Under the pieces are notes generated by a model that worked only from the letters and a program-made list of their open reading frames with translations, was not told the DNA's origin and searched no databases. From JAKOQB01 sp036824465 (GTDB taxonomy: Bacteria; Pseudomonadota; Gammaproteobacteria; Burkholderiales; Burkholderiaceae_F): a stretch of 14,747 nucleotides of DNA. The translations under genes were made by a program, and so were the position numbers. This document shows positions 1-7,063 of the stretch, piece by piece. Each line of letters opens with the position of its first letter. Positions within the stretch are counted from its first letter, which is position 1. Location: positions 1 to 14,747 of the forward strand of contig DAITAC010000096.1 in the NCBI GenBank assembly GCA_036824465.1, given 5' to 3'.

Positions 1-2
1 CG

Positions 3-1550
3 GTGATCGCCGACAACGTCGGCGACAACGTCGGCGACTGCGCCGGCATGGCCGCGGACCTGTTCGAAACGTTCGCCGTGACCGTGATCGCGACGATGCT
101 GATCGGCGGTTTTATCTTCAAGGCTGGCGGCGAGGCGGGGATCATCTATCCGCTGGCGATCTCGGGCGTGTCGATCCTGTCCTCGATCGTCGGCTGCTTC
201 TTCGTGAAGGCCCGCGAAGGCGGCAAGATCATGAATGCGCTGTACCGTGGACTGATCGTCGCCGGCGTGATCTCGCTCGTGCTGTTCTGGCCGGTCACGA
301 ACTGGATTCTCGGCCCGGTCGCCGCCAGCGGCGGCGTGACCGTCGTCAATCTCTATCTGTCGGCGGTAGTCGGCCTGGTGCTGACCGCGGCGCTCGTCTA
401 CATCACCGAGTACTACACCGGCACGCAGTTCGCGCCGGTCAAGTACGTCGCGCAGGCATCGACCACAGGACATGCGACCAACATCATCGCCGGACTCGCG
501 GTGTCGATGAAGGCAACCGCCTGGCCGGTGATCGCCATCTGCGCGGCGATCTTCGCTTCGTACTGGCTGGCTGGCCTGTATGGCATCGCCGTGGCTGCGA
601 CTGCGATGCTGTCAATGACGGGCATCATCGTTGCGCTCGACGCCTATGGCCCGATCACCGACAACGCCGGCGGCATCGCCGAGATGGCCGGGTTGCCGAA
701 GGAAGTGCGCAACATCACCGACCCGCTTGACGCAGTCGGCAACACAACCAAGGCCGTGACCAAGGGCTACGCAATCGGCTCGGCGGGGCTTGCCGCGCTG
801 GTGCTGTTTGCCGACTACACCAGCGGCCTGGAGCAGGCCGGCCTGAAGGTGGTGTTCGATCTGTCGAATCCCAGAGTGATCATCGGCCTGTTCATCGGCG
901 GACTGATTCCGTTCCTGTTCGGCGCGATGGCGATGGAAGCGGTCGGCCGCGCAGCGGGTGCTGTGGTCGAGGAAGTGCGGCGCCAGTTCCGCGAGATCAA
1001 GGGAATCATGGAAGGCACGGCCAAGCCCGACTACTCACGTGCGGTCGACATGCTGACCACTGCAGCAATCAAGGAAATGATGATTCCGTCAATCCTGCCG
1101 GTGCTGGTGCCGATCATCGTTGGCGTAGTCCTTGGACCGGAGGCGTTGGGCGGCGTGCTGATGGGTACGATCGTGACGGGTCTCTTCGTCGCAATATCGA
1201 TGACCACGGGCGGCGGCGCATGGGACAACGCCAAGAAGTACATCGAGGAAGGACATCACGGCGGCAAAGGCTCGGACGCGCACAAGGCGGCCGTCACCGG
1301 CGATACCGTGGGCGATCCATACAAGGACACCGCCGGCCCCGCGGTCAACCCGCTGATCAAGATCATCAATATCGTCGCGCTGCTGATCGTGCCGATCATT
1401 GCCTCGATCCACGGCGGCAAACCGATGGCCGCAATGCCGGCCACCTCCGCAGCGGTCGTTGCACCGGCAGCGGCGCCTGCCACAGCGCCCGTTGCGGCTC
1501 CCGTGCGGGCTCCTTCCCAGGAAGCGAAGAAGGAAGAAGAGAAGAAGTAG
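3..1550 (+). CDS. hppA: K+-independent membrane-bound proton-pumping pyrophosphatase, 5'-truncated by the window
   Basis: Integral membrane enzyme that couples hydrolysis of pyrophosphate to proton export. The reading frame is open at the left edge; the first codon seen (GTG) is an internal Val just before the pyrophosphate-binding motif DNVGDNVGDCAGMAADLFE, so roughly the first 200 residues are outside the window. Many hydrophobic segments follow, with the other family signatures DAYGPITDNAGGIAEM and, near the C-terminus, GDTVGDPYKDTAGPAVNPL. The segment GNTTKAVTKG carries Lys where K+-dependent enzymes have Ala, which marks the K+-independent H+-pumping subfamily (established family knowledge). 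After the last membrane segment there is an extra tail of about 45 residues rich in Ala and Pro that ends in a Lys/Glu run. A strong terminator follows the stop codon. Identity is very secure; only the start is missing. Confidence 0.97.
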   Translation: MIADNVGDNVGDCAGMAADLFETFAVTVIATMLIGGFIFKAGGEAGIIYPLAISGVSILSSIVGCFFVKAREGGKIMNALYRGLIVAGVISLVLFWPVTNWILGPVAASGGVTVVNLYLSAVVGLVLTAALVYITEYYTGTQFAPVKYVAQASTTGHATNIIAGLAVSMKATAWPVIAICAAIFASYWLAGLYGIAVAATAMLSMTGIIVALDAYGPITDNAGGIAEMAGLPKEVRNITDPLDAVGNTTKAVTKGYAIGSAGLAALVLFADYTSGLEQAGLKVVFDLSNPRVIIGLFIGGLIPFLFGAMAMEAVGRAAGAVVEEVRRQFREIKGIMEGTAKPDYSRAVDMLTTAAIKEMMIPSILPVLVPIIVGVVLGPEALGGVLMGTIVTGLFVAISMTTGGGAWDNAKKYIEEGHHGGKGSDAHKAAVTGDTVGDPYKDTAGPAVNPLIKIINIVALLIVPIIASIHGGKPMAAMPATSAAVVAPAAAPATAPVAAPVRAPSQEAKKEEEKK

Positions 1551-1580
1551 CAGAAGAAAACGCGCAAGCGTGACTTTCCG

Positions 1581-1619
1581 CGGGCGGTGCGGTTCAATCC
1601 ACACCGCCCGTTTTCTTTT
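1581..1619 (+). terminator. Rho-independent terminator after hppA
   Basis: A perfect 9-bp GC-rich stem, CGGGCGGTG at 1581-1589 pairing with CACCGCCCG at 1602-1610, has a 12-nt loop and is followed at once by TTTTCTTTT. It lies 30 nt past the hppA stop codon. Its T-tract ends two bases before the ATG of the next gene. Confidence 0.9.
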
Positions 1620-1621
1620 CC

Positions 1622-2155
1622 ATGACCGAAATCGACCTCCGCGCTGCGACCGCCGCCGACCTGGCGCAGATCACGCCGATCTACGCGTATCACGTGCGGC
1701 ACGGCCTGGCGAGCTTCGAAATCGAGCCACCGTCGCCGGACGAGATGCGTGCCCGCTTCAATGCCATCACGCGCGCTGGCTACCCGTATCTGGTCGCGAC
1801 GGAGGGCGATTGCGTGCTCGGCTACGCGTACGCCAGTCACTACCGGACCCGGCCCGCCTACCGATTTTCTGTCGAAGATTCGATCTACATCGCGCCCGAC
1901 GCGATCGGCCGCGGTATCGGCAGGCGACTGCTGGTGCGCCTAATTGCCGAATGCGAGGCGCGCGGCTACCGGCAGATGCTCGCGGTGATCGGCGATTCGG
2001 CCAACGCGCCGTCGATCGAACTGCACCGCGCGTGCGGCTTCGAGCAGGTCGGCGTGCTGCCGTCGATTGGATTCAAGTTCAACCGCTGGGTCGACAGCGT
2101 GGTGATGCAGCGTGCGCTCGGCGACGGTGACCGCACATTGCCGGCTGGTTCCTAG
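1622..2155 (+). CDS. GNAT N-acetyltransferase, phosphinothricin acetyltransferase-like
   Basis: A 177-residue cytoplasmic acetyl-CoA-dependent acyltransferase. The N-terminus (residues 4-30, LRAATAADLAQITPIYAYHV) matches the start of the Pat/Bar group. The acetyl-CoA pyrophosphate-binding loop is GRGIGRRLL at residues 97-104, after the beta strand DSIYIAPDA. Later come the Pat-typical IGDSANAPSIELHRACGFE (124-141) and the C-terminal segment GFKFNRWVDSVVMQ. The group acetylates the amino group of phosphinothricin, methionine sulfone/sulfoximine or related small amines; the actual substrate cannot be read from sequence. The ATG lies directly after the hppA terminator T-tract, leaving no Shine-Dalgarno sequence, so translation is probably leaderless or weak. 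The ORF converges with the isochorismatase-like gene, 60 nt apart. Confidence 0.9.
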   Translation: MTEIDLRAATAADLAQITPIYAYHVRHGLASFEIEPPSPDEMRARFNAITRAGYPYLVATEGDCVLGYAYASHYRTRPAYRFSVEDSIYIAPDAIGRGIGRRLLVRLIAECEARGYRQMLAVIGDSANAPSIELHRACGFEQVGVLPSIGFKFNRWVDSVVMQRALGDGDRTLPAGS

Positions 2156-2215
2156 CGCAAAGAAGACAACTGATTCCCGCCGCGGCCGGGCCAAATGACA
2201 CGAGCCCAGTCTTTT

Positions 2216-2770
2216 CTACAGCGACTTCACCAACGCCAGCACGTCGCGGAAACGGGCGTCAGTGCCCTGCTCCGTCCACTCGAACAGAACGGTCTCGGTC
2301 GTCACGGGGATGCAGCCGGCCTGCTCCATGCGCCGCAGCGCCAGTTCGCGATCGACTTGCCGCGCTTGCCGCGAGCCAATCGCGTCGGCAACGATGAAGA
2401 CGTGGAATCCTTCCTGCTGCAGCCCGAGCGCGGTCTGCAGCACGCACACGTGCGCTTCCATGCCGGTCATCACGATCCGGCGCCGTTGCGTGCGCTGCAC
2501 CCGATCGACGAACGCAGGATGGTCGGCGGCGCCGAAGGCGGTCTTCTCGAAGATTTCGTCCGGCGCGAACTGCGAGCGCAGCGGCTCGATCACCGCGCCG
2601 ATCTGAGCCGGGCAGTGTTCGGTCACCAGGCGCGGGATGCCGAACAGCGCCGCCGCCTGCATCAGTGCCGTCGTGCGCCGGATCAGGTCTTCATGTCCCG
2701 CGATGTGCGGGGCGAGGCGCTGCTGGATGTCAATCACCAGCAACACTGAATCTTCGCGTCTGAGGCGCAT
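2216..2770 (-). CDS. Isochorismatase-family cysteine hydrolase
   Basis: A 184-residue cytoplasmic protein with the cysteine-hydrolase fold shared by isochorismatases, nicotinamidases and N-carbamoyl-amide hydrolases. The catalytic triad is visible: Asp14 in LLVIDIQQRL, Lys76 in FEKTAF, and nucleophile Cys109 in TGMEAHVCVLQTA. The family cis-peptide site lies just before that Cys. It is closest in style to the YcaC-like or 'hydrolase' group (TEHCPAQIG at 50-58), which have no firm substrate. Its ATG starts 2 nt after the stop codon of the dehydratase-like gene, so the two are co-transcribed and probably translationally coupled; no clear Shine-Dalgarno sequence is seen. It is the last gene of the MFS-dehydratase-hydrolase operon, which suggests an amide- or ester-cleaving step in one catabolic route (inference). 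Confidence 0.9.
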   Translation of the reverse strand: MRLRREDSVLLVIDIQQRLAPHIAGHEDLIRRTTALMQAAALFGIPRLVTEHCPAQIGAVIEPLRSQFAPDEIFEKTAFGAADHPAFVDRVQRTQRRRIVMTGMEAHVCVLQTALGLQQEGFHVFIVADAIGSRQARQVDRELALRRMEQAGCIPVTTETVLFEWTEQGTDARFRDVLALVKSL

Positions 2771-2772
2771 CG

Positions 2773-4389
2773 CTACTTCGCCAAGGTCGACTCAACGGGA
2801 GAAGTGTCGCCGTTCGCGACACGCAAGCCACGCGCGGTCGGCACCGGCAATGGCACCATCTGTGGCGGCGCACCCAGCTCGGCCATCTGGCAGCCCGCCA
2901 CACAGCAGCGTCCCGGCTGTCGATTACGCGTGATCTTGCGCGTGGCGTCGGCCAGGACCCCGCGATCAAGCAGGCGCTCCACCAGATCGACCTTATTGCC
3001 GATCGGATAGTTGCGATAGATCTCGGTCTTCATCGCATCCGGCGAACCGCCGCCGTGCAGGCTGATCAGCGAGTACCAGCCGGCCTGGTACGACGCGGTC
3101 AGGTCTTCGACAAACCGCGCCACCTCGATGCGCTTTTCGTACGGGATATCGCTGCGCGCAGTCAGCACCTCGGACAAGCGGCCCGCCGTGGCCGGATTGT
3201 GGTCCTCGTCCGGGCCGGGGAGCGTCACGATCAGCCCGCCCGACACATGATGCGCAAGGCGGTGCATGTCGTAGATCTGGGTCGACAGCAGCAGCTTGCC
3301 GATGTTGCCGAACACCGGCTCGGGCGTGACGTTGCCGGCCGCGTTTTTCGTTCCGTACACCGACGCCGCAACACCGCAGGCGAAGAATCCCTCGACGATC
3401 TTGATCAGCTCAACCATCGAGTCGCGCAGGTTGTAATTGCGATCGAGATCGAGGCCATTGGCTTCGATCATCATCGCGCTGGCTCCGATCAGCAGATCAC
3501 CGAAGCCCGCACGCGCGCCAATGCAGGTATGGCGGTGCTGGCTCGTGTAGTCGTAGAGGATCGCGGCCGCTTCGTGCCACTCGCCCGCAAGAAACACGCG
3601 CTCCCAAGGCACCTCGACGCGATCGAACAGGCACACGCCGGTGGATTGGCCGAACTTCGAACTGAACTTGGCCGCCGACTCCCCCGGCCGTCCCGCGGGT
3701 CGCGCGACGATCGTCAGTCCCGGCGCATCGATCGGCACCGCGCACGCGACGGCAAAATCGCGATCGTGCTCGGTCATGTTGCGGCCTGGCAGTACGAGAA
3801 GCTCGTGCATGTACGGCGCACCGGTGACGATCGCCTTGGCGCCCGAGATCACGATGCCGCGCGCGTTGCGCTCGACGATGTGCACATAGGTGTCCGGATT
3901 CGTCTGCTGGCTCGGTCGCAGCGAGCGATCGCCCTTGGCGTCGGTCATCGCCACACCGAGCGTCAGGTCGTTCGCGTACACATGCGCCAGATACGCCCGC
4001 AGCCGCGCGTGATAGCCAGTGCCGTGGTCGGCGTCGACGCGATGTGTGCCCTGATAGAGCGCGTTCAGTGCATCACCGCCCAGGTAGCGCTGCGCGCAAC
4101 CAGTCTCCTGGCACACGAGCCTTGCAGCTTCGAGCTTGTTCAGCAGATCGGCGCTCGTATGTGTCAGCGCGATCATGCGGTTCACCGGCGCGGCGAAGCC
4201 CGGCACGCTCGCGTGCATCAGCGGCGCAAGGTCGGAGCGAAGCGCGAGTTCGTACGTCTTCGCCACTGCGTTGACACCTGGTGCCAGGCGCGGTTCATCC
4301 GCGACAGTGGCGATGCGATCGCCATCGACATAGACAACAGGTTTGAGTCGGCGCAGCGATTCGCGATATGCGTCGGCGGACATCAGCAT
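2773..4389 (-). CDS. 4-hydroxybutyryl-CoA dehydratase/HpaB-superfamily flavin-fold enzyme with incomplete Fe-S ligand set
   Basis: A 538-residue protein in the fold of AbfD (4-hydroxybutyryl-CoA dehydratase) and HpaB (4-hydroxyphenylacetate 3-monooxygenase, large subunit). The start MLMSADAYRESLRRL closely resembles AbfD; later matches include AMTDAKGDRSLRPS, GIVISGAKAIVTG, HHVSGGLIVTLP and SLHGGGSPDAMKTE. The ATG at 4389 was chosen because GGGAGG lies 8 nt upstream of it; an ATG at 4407 would place that RBS inside the gene. As I recall, AbfD binds [4Fe-4S] with Cys99, Cys103, His292 and Cys299. Here the equivalents are Cys98, Tyr102, His285 and Ala292, so two ligands are missing. A C-terminal extension contains a Cys motif (GRCCVAGC) that I do not recall in AbfD. 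It may be a flavin monooxygenase or a cluster-free isomerase/dehydratase. The superfamily is secure, the reaction is not. Confidence 0.85.
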   Translation of the reverse strand: MLMSADAYRESLRRLKPVVYVDGDRIATVADEPRLAPGVNAVAKTYELALRSDLAPLMHASVPGFAAPVNRMIALTHTSADLLNKLEAARLVCQETGCAQRYLGGDALNALYQGTHRVDADHGTGYHARLRAYLAHVYANDLTLGVAMTDAKGDRSLRPSQQTNPDTYVHIVERNARGIVISGAKAIVTGAPYMHELLVLPGRNMTEHDRDFAVACAVPIDAPGLTIVARPAGRPGESAAKFSSKFGQSTGVCLFDRVEVPWERVFLAGEWHEAAAILYDYTSQHRHTCIGARAGFGDLLIGASAMMIEANGLDLDRNYNLRDSMVELIKIVEGFFACGVAASVYGTKNAAGNVTPEPVFGNIGKLLLSTQIYDMHRLAHHVSGGLIVTLPGPDEDHNPATAGRLSEVLTARSDIPYEKRIEVARFVEDLTASYQAGWYSLISLHGGGSPDAMKTEIYRNYPIGNKVDLVERLLDRGVLADATRKITRNRQPGRCCVAGCQMAELGAPPQMVPLPVPTARGLRVANGDTSPVESTLAK

Positions 4390-4438
4390 GGCTTGATCCT
4401 CCCGCATCGGGATTGCGCGGCAGACTTTACTCCCGCAC

Positions 4439-5680
4439 TCATGCGTTTGCGCTGCGCCTGCCGCCGACGAAGAACGTCATCACCGCGCCCATCGCCGCCG
4501 CACCTGCCAGCAGCCCGATGCCACTGTCCCACGCACTGGCAACGTCGCCCGCTGCGCGACCGCGATCGAGCACCCAGCCGACCCACGGTTGCAGGATCCC
4601 GGTACCGAGGAAGATGCCGACGTTGACCACCGCCGTGGCGATACCCGAATACTGCGGCGGATTGGCTTCCTTCGCGATGGTCCAGGAGAGCGTGAAACCC
4701 GGGATCAGGAAGCCCATCAATGCAAACCACGCGAGCGTGGCCGGAAGTGGCCACTGCACGTGCAGGAGCCACGGCGTCCATGACAGTGAGTAAGCAAGCA
4801 CGAAGACGCGCATCACACCGACACGGCTCCTGAGCCGATCGGAGATCACACCAACCGACAACCCGCCAAACGCCACGCCAAGCAGCAAAAGGCTCGAGTG
4901 CTGAGCCGCTTCGACGCGCGGCATGCCGTACACCTGCTGCAGATACGGTACCGCCCACAGTCCGGCGAAGGCGAGAAAGCTTCCGCCCACGCCGACATTG
5001 ACGAGGAACGCCGGCCAGGTCGATGGGTTTGTGAGTACGCGCAGCAGCGCCCGGCCCCAGGGCACGCGCGCGGCGGCGGCCACCACGTGCACGGCCGGGT
5101 AGCCCAGTTCCTCGGGGCGATCGCGGACTCGTAGCCACGAGCCGATCGCGAGCAGTGCCGACAACGCCGCGAGAGCAACGAACACGCCGCGCCACGACGT
5201 TTGCGTGACCACCCACGCCAGCGGCGCGCCGGCAGCGACGGCGCCGAGGTTGCCGACGAACATCGTGACGCCGGTGACCGTGGCAAAACGCTCGGGCGCA
5301 AACCACATTGCCGAAACCTTCAGGATCGCGATGAATGCGACCGCCACCCCGACGCCCACCAGCGTGCGCCCGACCGCCGCGATTTCCCACACCGGCGCGA
5401 GCGCAAACAGCAACGATCCGATCGCCGCGATTGCTGCGCCGCCCGTGAGCAGCTTGCGCGGCCCGAGCGTATCGGCCAGCACGCCGACCGGCACTTGCAG
5501 GAGCGTGTAGACGTAGAAATAAGTTGCGGCAAGCGTACCCAGCACCGCGCCGCTGATCGAGAAGGTGCGCGTCAGCTCGCTCGCGATCGCCGCCGGCGCC
5601 GTGCGATGAAAGAACGACAACACATAACTGGCCAGCGCGAGTCCGAAGACAATGCGGCGCGCCTGCACAAAGGTGATCAT
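4439..5680 (-). CDS. Major facilitator superfamily transporter
   Basis: A 413-residue inner-membrane permease with about 12 hydrophobic segments. The N-terminus runs from VQARRIVFGLALASYVLSFF into TM1. The MFS motif between TM2 and TM3 is seen as GVLADTLGPRKLL, and an Arg-rich loop DRLRSRVGVMR marks the equivalent site in the second half. The frame is open upstream to 5923, but the first 81 codons are Arg/Ser-rich, lie antisense to the M28 gene and are not membrane-like; I therefore start at the ATG at 5680. That ATG overlaps the TGA of a 7-codon ORF at 5700-5679. It is the first gene of an operon with the dehydratase-like gene (50 nt downstream) and the isochorismatase-like gene. The substrate is unknown, but context suggests uptake of an organic acid or aromatic compound. 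The first 172 codons are duplicated at 10897-10382. Confidence 0.88.
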   Translation of the reverse strand: MITFVQARRIVFGLALASYVLSFFHRTAPAAIASELTRTFSISGAVLGTLAATYFYVYTLLQVPVGVLADTLGPRKLLTGGAAIAAIGSLLFALAPVWEIAAVGRTLVGVGVAVAFIAILKVSAMWFAPERFATVTGVTMFVGNLGAVAAGAPLAWVVTQTSWRGVFVALAALSALLAIGSWLRVRDRPEELGYPAVHVVAAAARVPWGRALLRVLTNPSTWPAFLVNVGVGGSFLAFAGLWAVPYLQQVYGMPRVEAAQHSSLLLLGVAFGGLSVGVISDRLRSRVGVMRVFVLAYSLSWTPWLLHVQWPLPATLAWFALMGFLIPGFTLSWTIAKEANPPQYSGIATAVVNVGIFLGTGILQPWVGWVLDRGRAAGDVASAWDSGIGLLAGAAAMGAVMTFFVGGRRSANA

Positions 5681-5774
5681 GCGTCGATACTGACGGTCAT
5701 CGATGCCCTCTAACCGACCAACGAATGCGGCTAAATGAACAACCCAAAGAATGCCCGACCCGTAGTCACTCGTC

Positions 5775-5796
5775 GACCCGCGCGTGCGTGCGGGTC
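5775..5796 (+). other. Stem-loop in the M28 leader
   Basis: GACCCGC at 5775-5781 and GCGGGTC at 5790-5796 form a perfect 7-bp inverted repeat with an 8-nt loop, ending 5 nt before the Shine-Dalgarno sequence of the M28 gene. It could be an RNA hairpin or a protein-binding palindrome in the divergent MFS/M28 control region. The same element is present in copy 2 at 10992-11013. Confidence 0.4.
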
Positions 5797-5810
5797 TTGT
5801 TGAGGGGCGG

Positions 5811-6713
5811 ATGACGCTCGAACTCGAAGTGCGTCTCCGGCGGCACGTCGAAGAGTTGGCGGGAGAAATCGGCGAACGGCACGTGCGCCGGGCGCAGGCG
5901 TTGCGCGCGGCCGAGGCGTACATCGCCGGCGAGTTCGCCGCGCTCGGCTACGAAGTCATGCGACAGACCTATCTCGCAGAAGATGTGGAGTCGTCCAACC
6001 TTGAAGTCTCGATACCGGGCAGCGCGCAGGCAAGGGAGATCGTGCTCGTCGGTGCGCACTACGACACGGTTCCCGGCTCGCCCGGCGCCGACGACAACGC
6101 AAGCGGTGTGGCCGGGCTGATCGAAATCGCGCGGGCGCTGCGCGAGACGCGGTGTGCACGCACCGTGAAACTCGTCGCCTTCGTCAACGAAGAGCCGCCG
6201 TTCTTCTACTGGGGCGAAATGGGCAGCCGCGTTTACGCACGAGCCGCACGCGCCCGCGGCGACGACATTCGCGTGATGCTGTCGCTCGAGATGCTCGGCT
6301 GCTACAGCGATTCGGCGGGCAGCCAGGATTATCCGCCACCGCTTGGCTTCTTCTATCCCGACGCCGGCAACTTCATCGCCTTCATTTCCAACCTGCGCTC
6401 GCGACGCGCGCTTGCCGGCCTGGTGCGCGCGTTCAGGGCGGGCTCGGACTTTCCGGCGGAGAAGCTCGCCAGCCCCGCCTTCGTCCCTGGTGTCTCGTGG
6501 AGCGACCAGCTCTCGTTCTGGCGCGAGGGTTACCCCGCCGTGATGGTCACCGACACGGCGTTCTACCGCTACCGCCACTACCACCAACCGACCGACACGC
6601 CCGATCGCCTCGACTACGCGCGCATGGCACGTGTGGTCGAAGGGCTGGCGAGCGCGGTGCGGACGCTGGCGGGCGATGCGATGTCGCTGGTCGCTTCGCT
6701 TTCATCGTCGTGA
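5811..6713 (+). CDS. M28-family zinc metallopeptidase, copy 1
   Basis: A 300-residue putative aminopeptidase with no signal peptide, so probably cytoplasmic. Family residues in order: His83 and Asp85 in GAHYDTVPG, bridging Asp94 in GADDNASG, catalytic Glu127 with ligand Glu128 in FVNEEPPFF, Glu160 in LSLEMLG, and His258 in HYHQPTDTPD. Together these give a full co-catalytic two-zinc site. I start at the ATG at 5811 because GAGGGG lies just upstream; a GTG at 5784 is in frame but lies within a hairpin and has no RBS. The gene is transcribed away from the MFS operon through a shared 130-bp control region, suggesting that it processes the imported compound or releases its precursor (inference). 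An identical second gene lies at 11028-11930. Confidence 0.93.
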   Translation: MTLELEVRLRRHVEELAGEIGERHVRRAQALRAAEAYIAGEFAALGYEVMRQTYLAEDVESSNLEVSIPGSAQAREIVLVGAHYDTVPGSPGADDNASGVAGLIEIARALRETRCARTVKLVAFVNEEPPFFYWGEMGSRVYARAARARGDDIRVMLSLEMLGCYSDSAGSQDYPPPLGFFYPDAGNFIAFISNLRSRRALAGLVRAFRAGSDFPAEKLASPAFVPGVSWSDQLSFWREGYPAVMVTDTAFYRYRHYHQPTDTPDRLDYARMARVVEGLASAVRTLAGDAMSLVASLSSS

Positions 6714-7063
6714 GCCTTACTCGCGCCGCAGCTTGTCGATGCTGCGTTCGACTGGTGACAGCAACGCCGACGAAAGTCGAGAGTCGATCCACAGCGGCCT
6801 CGTGGGCTTGCGCAGAACGGTCGCTCAGCCCGTTCCCGTCAGCCGACATTTTGCGCGACCAGCTTCCTCCTCATGAACTTCGTGGGCAATTGCTTCGTTC
6901 GCGCCGGCACCCCGCCCATCCTGATGATTCGTAGCTTCTTCGCGCGTCCGATTCAATGCAGAGTTTGACGGCCTAACGGTTGGCGCTATCGTTTCGCCAT
7001 CAGGGGAAGCGCGCAAAGACTGAGTAGAAGCGCCGAAGCAAGCCTAACAACGCGAGAGGCACG
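6714..7063. other. Intergenic stretch, no supported gene
   Basis: The first 74 nt belong to the 1.62-kb repeat. From 6788 onward the sequence is unique in the window. Short ORFs exist on both strands but none has a Shine-Dalgarno sequence or a recognisable product. The last 100 nt hold the probable promoter and the RBS of the secreted-protein gene. Confidence 0.5.
6965..6992 (+). promoter_or_regulatory. Candidate sigma-70 promoter of the secreted-protein gene
   Basis: TTGACG at 6965-6970 (5 of 6 to the -35 consensus) is followed after 16 nt by TATCGT at 6987-6992 (4 of 6 to the -10 consensus). Transcription would start near 6999, giving a leader of about 65 nt with GAGAGG at 7054-7059 just before the ATG at 7064. 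Confidence 0.45.

Larger units (their letters stand above)
5165..6787. repeat. Direct repeat, copy 1 (1,623 bp)
   Basis: This stretch recurs at 10382-12004 with a constant offset of 5,217 bp and no difference that I could find by eye, in coding or intergenic DNA. Including eight more matching bases (TGCCGACA) and one mismatch (A at 5164, G at 10381), the left edge can be put at 5156. The right edge ends after GAGTCGA. Copy 1 sits inside an intact MFS gene and is therefore likely the original location. Confidence 0.97.

Noticed and set aside
4390..4407. ATG at 4407 as start of the dehydratase-like gene
   Set aside because: The good Shine-Dalgarno sequence GGGAGG would then be inside the gene; ATG 4389 fits it and matches the family N-terminus.
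3055..4626. Long + strand ORF of 523 codons
   Set aside because: It is antisense to the dehydratase-like gene, His/Arg-rich, and a by-product of high GC content.
5784..5810. GTG start for the M28 gene at 5784 (and 11001 in copy 2)
   Set aside because: It lies in a hairpin without an RBS, while ATG 5811 follows GAGGGG.
5681..5923. Upstream extension of the MFS gene by 81 codons
   Set aside because: The extension is Arg/Ser-rich, antisense to the M28 gene, and not found in the style of MFS N-termini; the ATG at 5680 leads directly into TM1.
5766..6587. Minus-strand 273-codon ORF opposite the M28 gene (also at 10983-11804)
   Set aside because: It is a shadow ORF; the opposite strand has complete catalytic motifs of a known family.
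6825..7016. 63-codon minus-strand ORF upstream of the secreted-protein gene
   Set aside because: No RBS, no recognised family, and it overlaps the probable promoter of the + strand gene.
6965..7050. Integron attC-like site suggested by GCCTAAC at 6971 and near 7041
   Set aside because: No matching GTTAGGC core site or paired inner boxes were found, and no integrase or cassette array is present.
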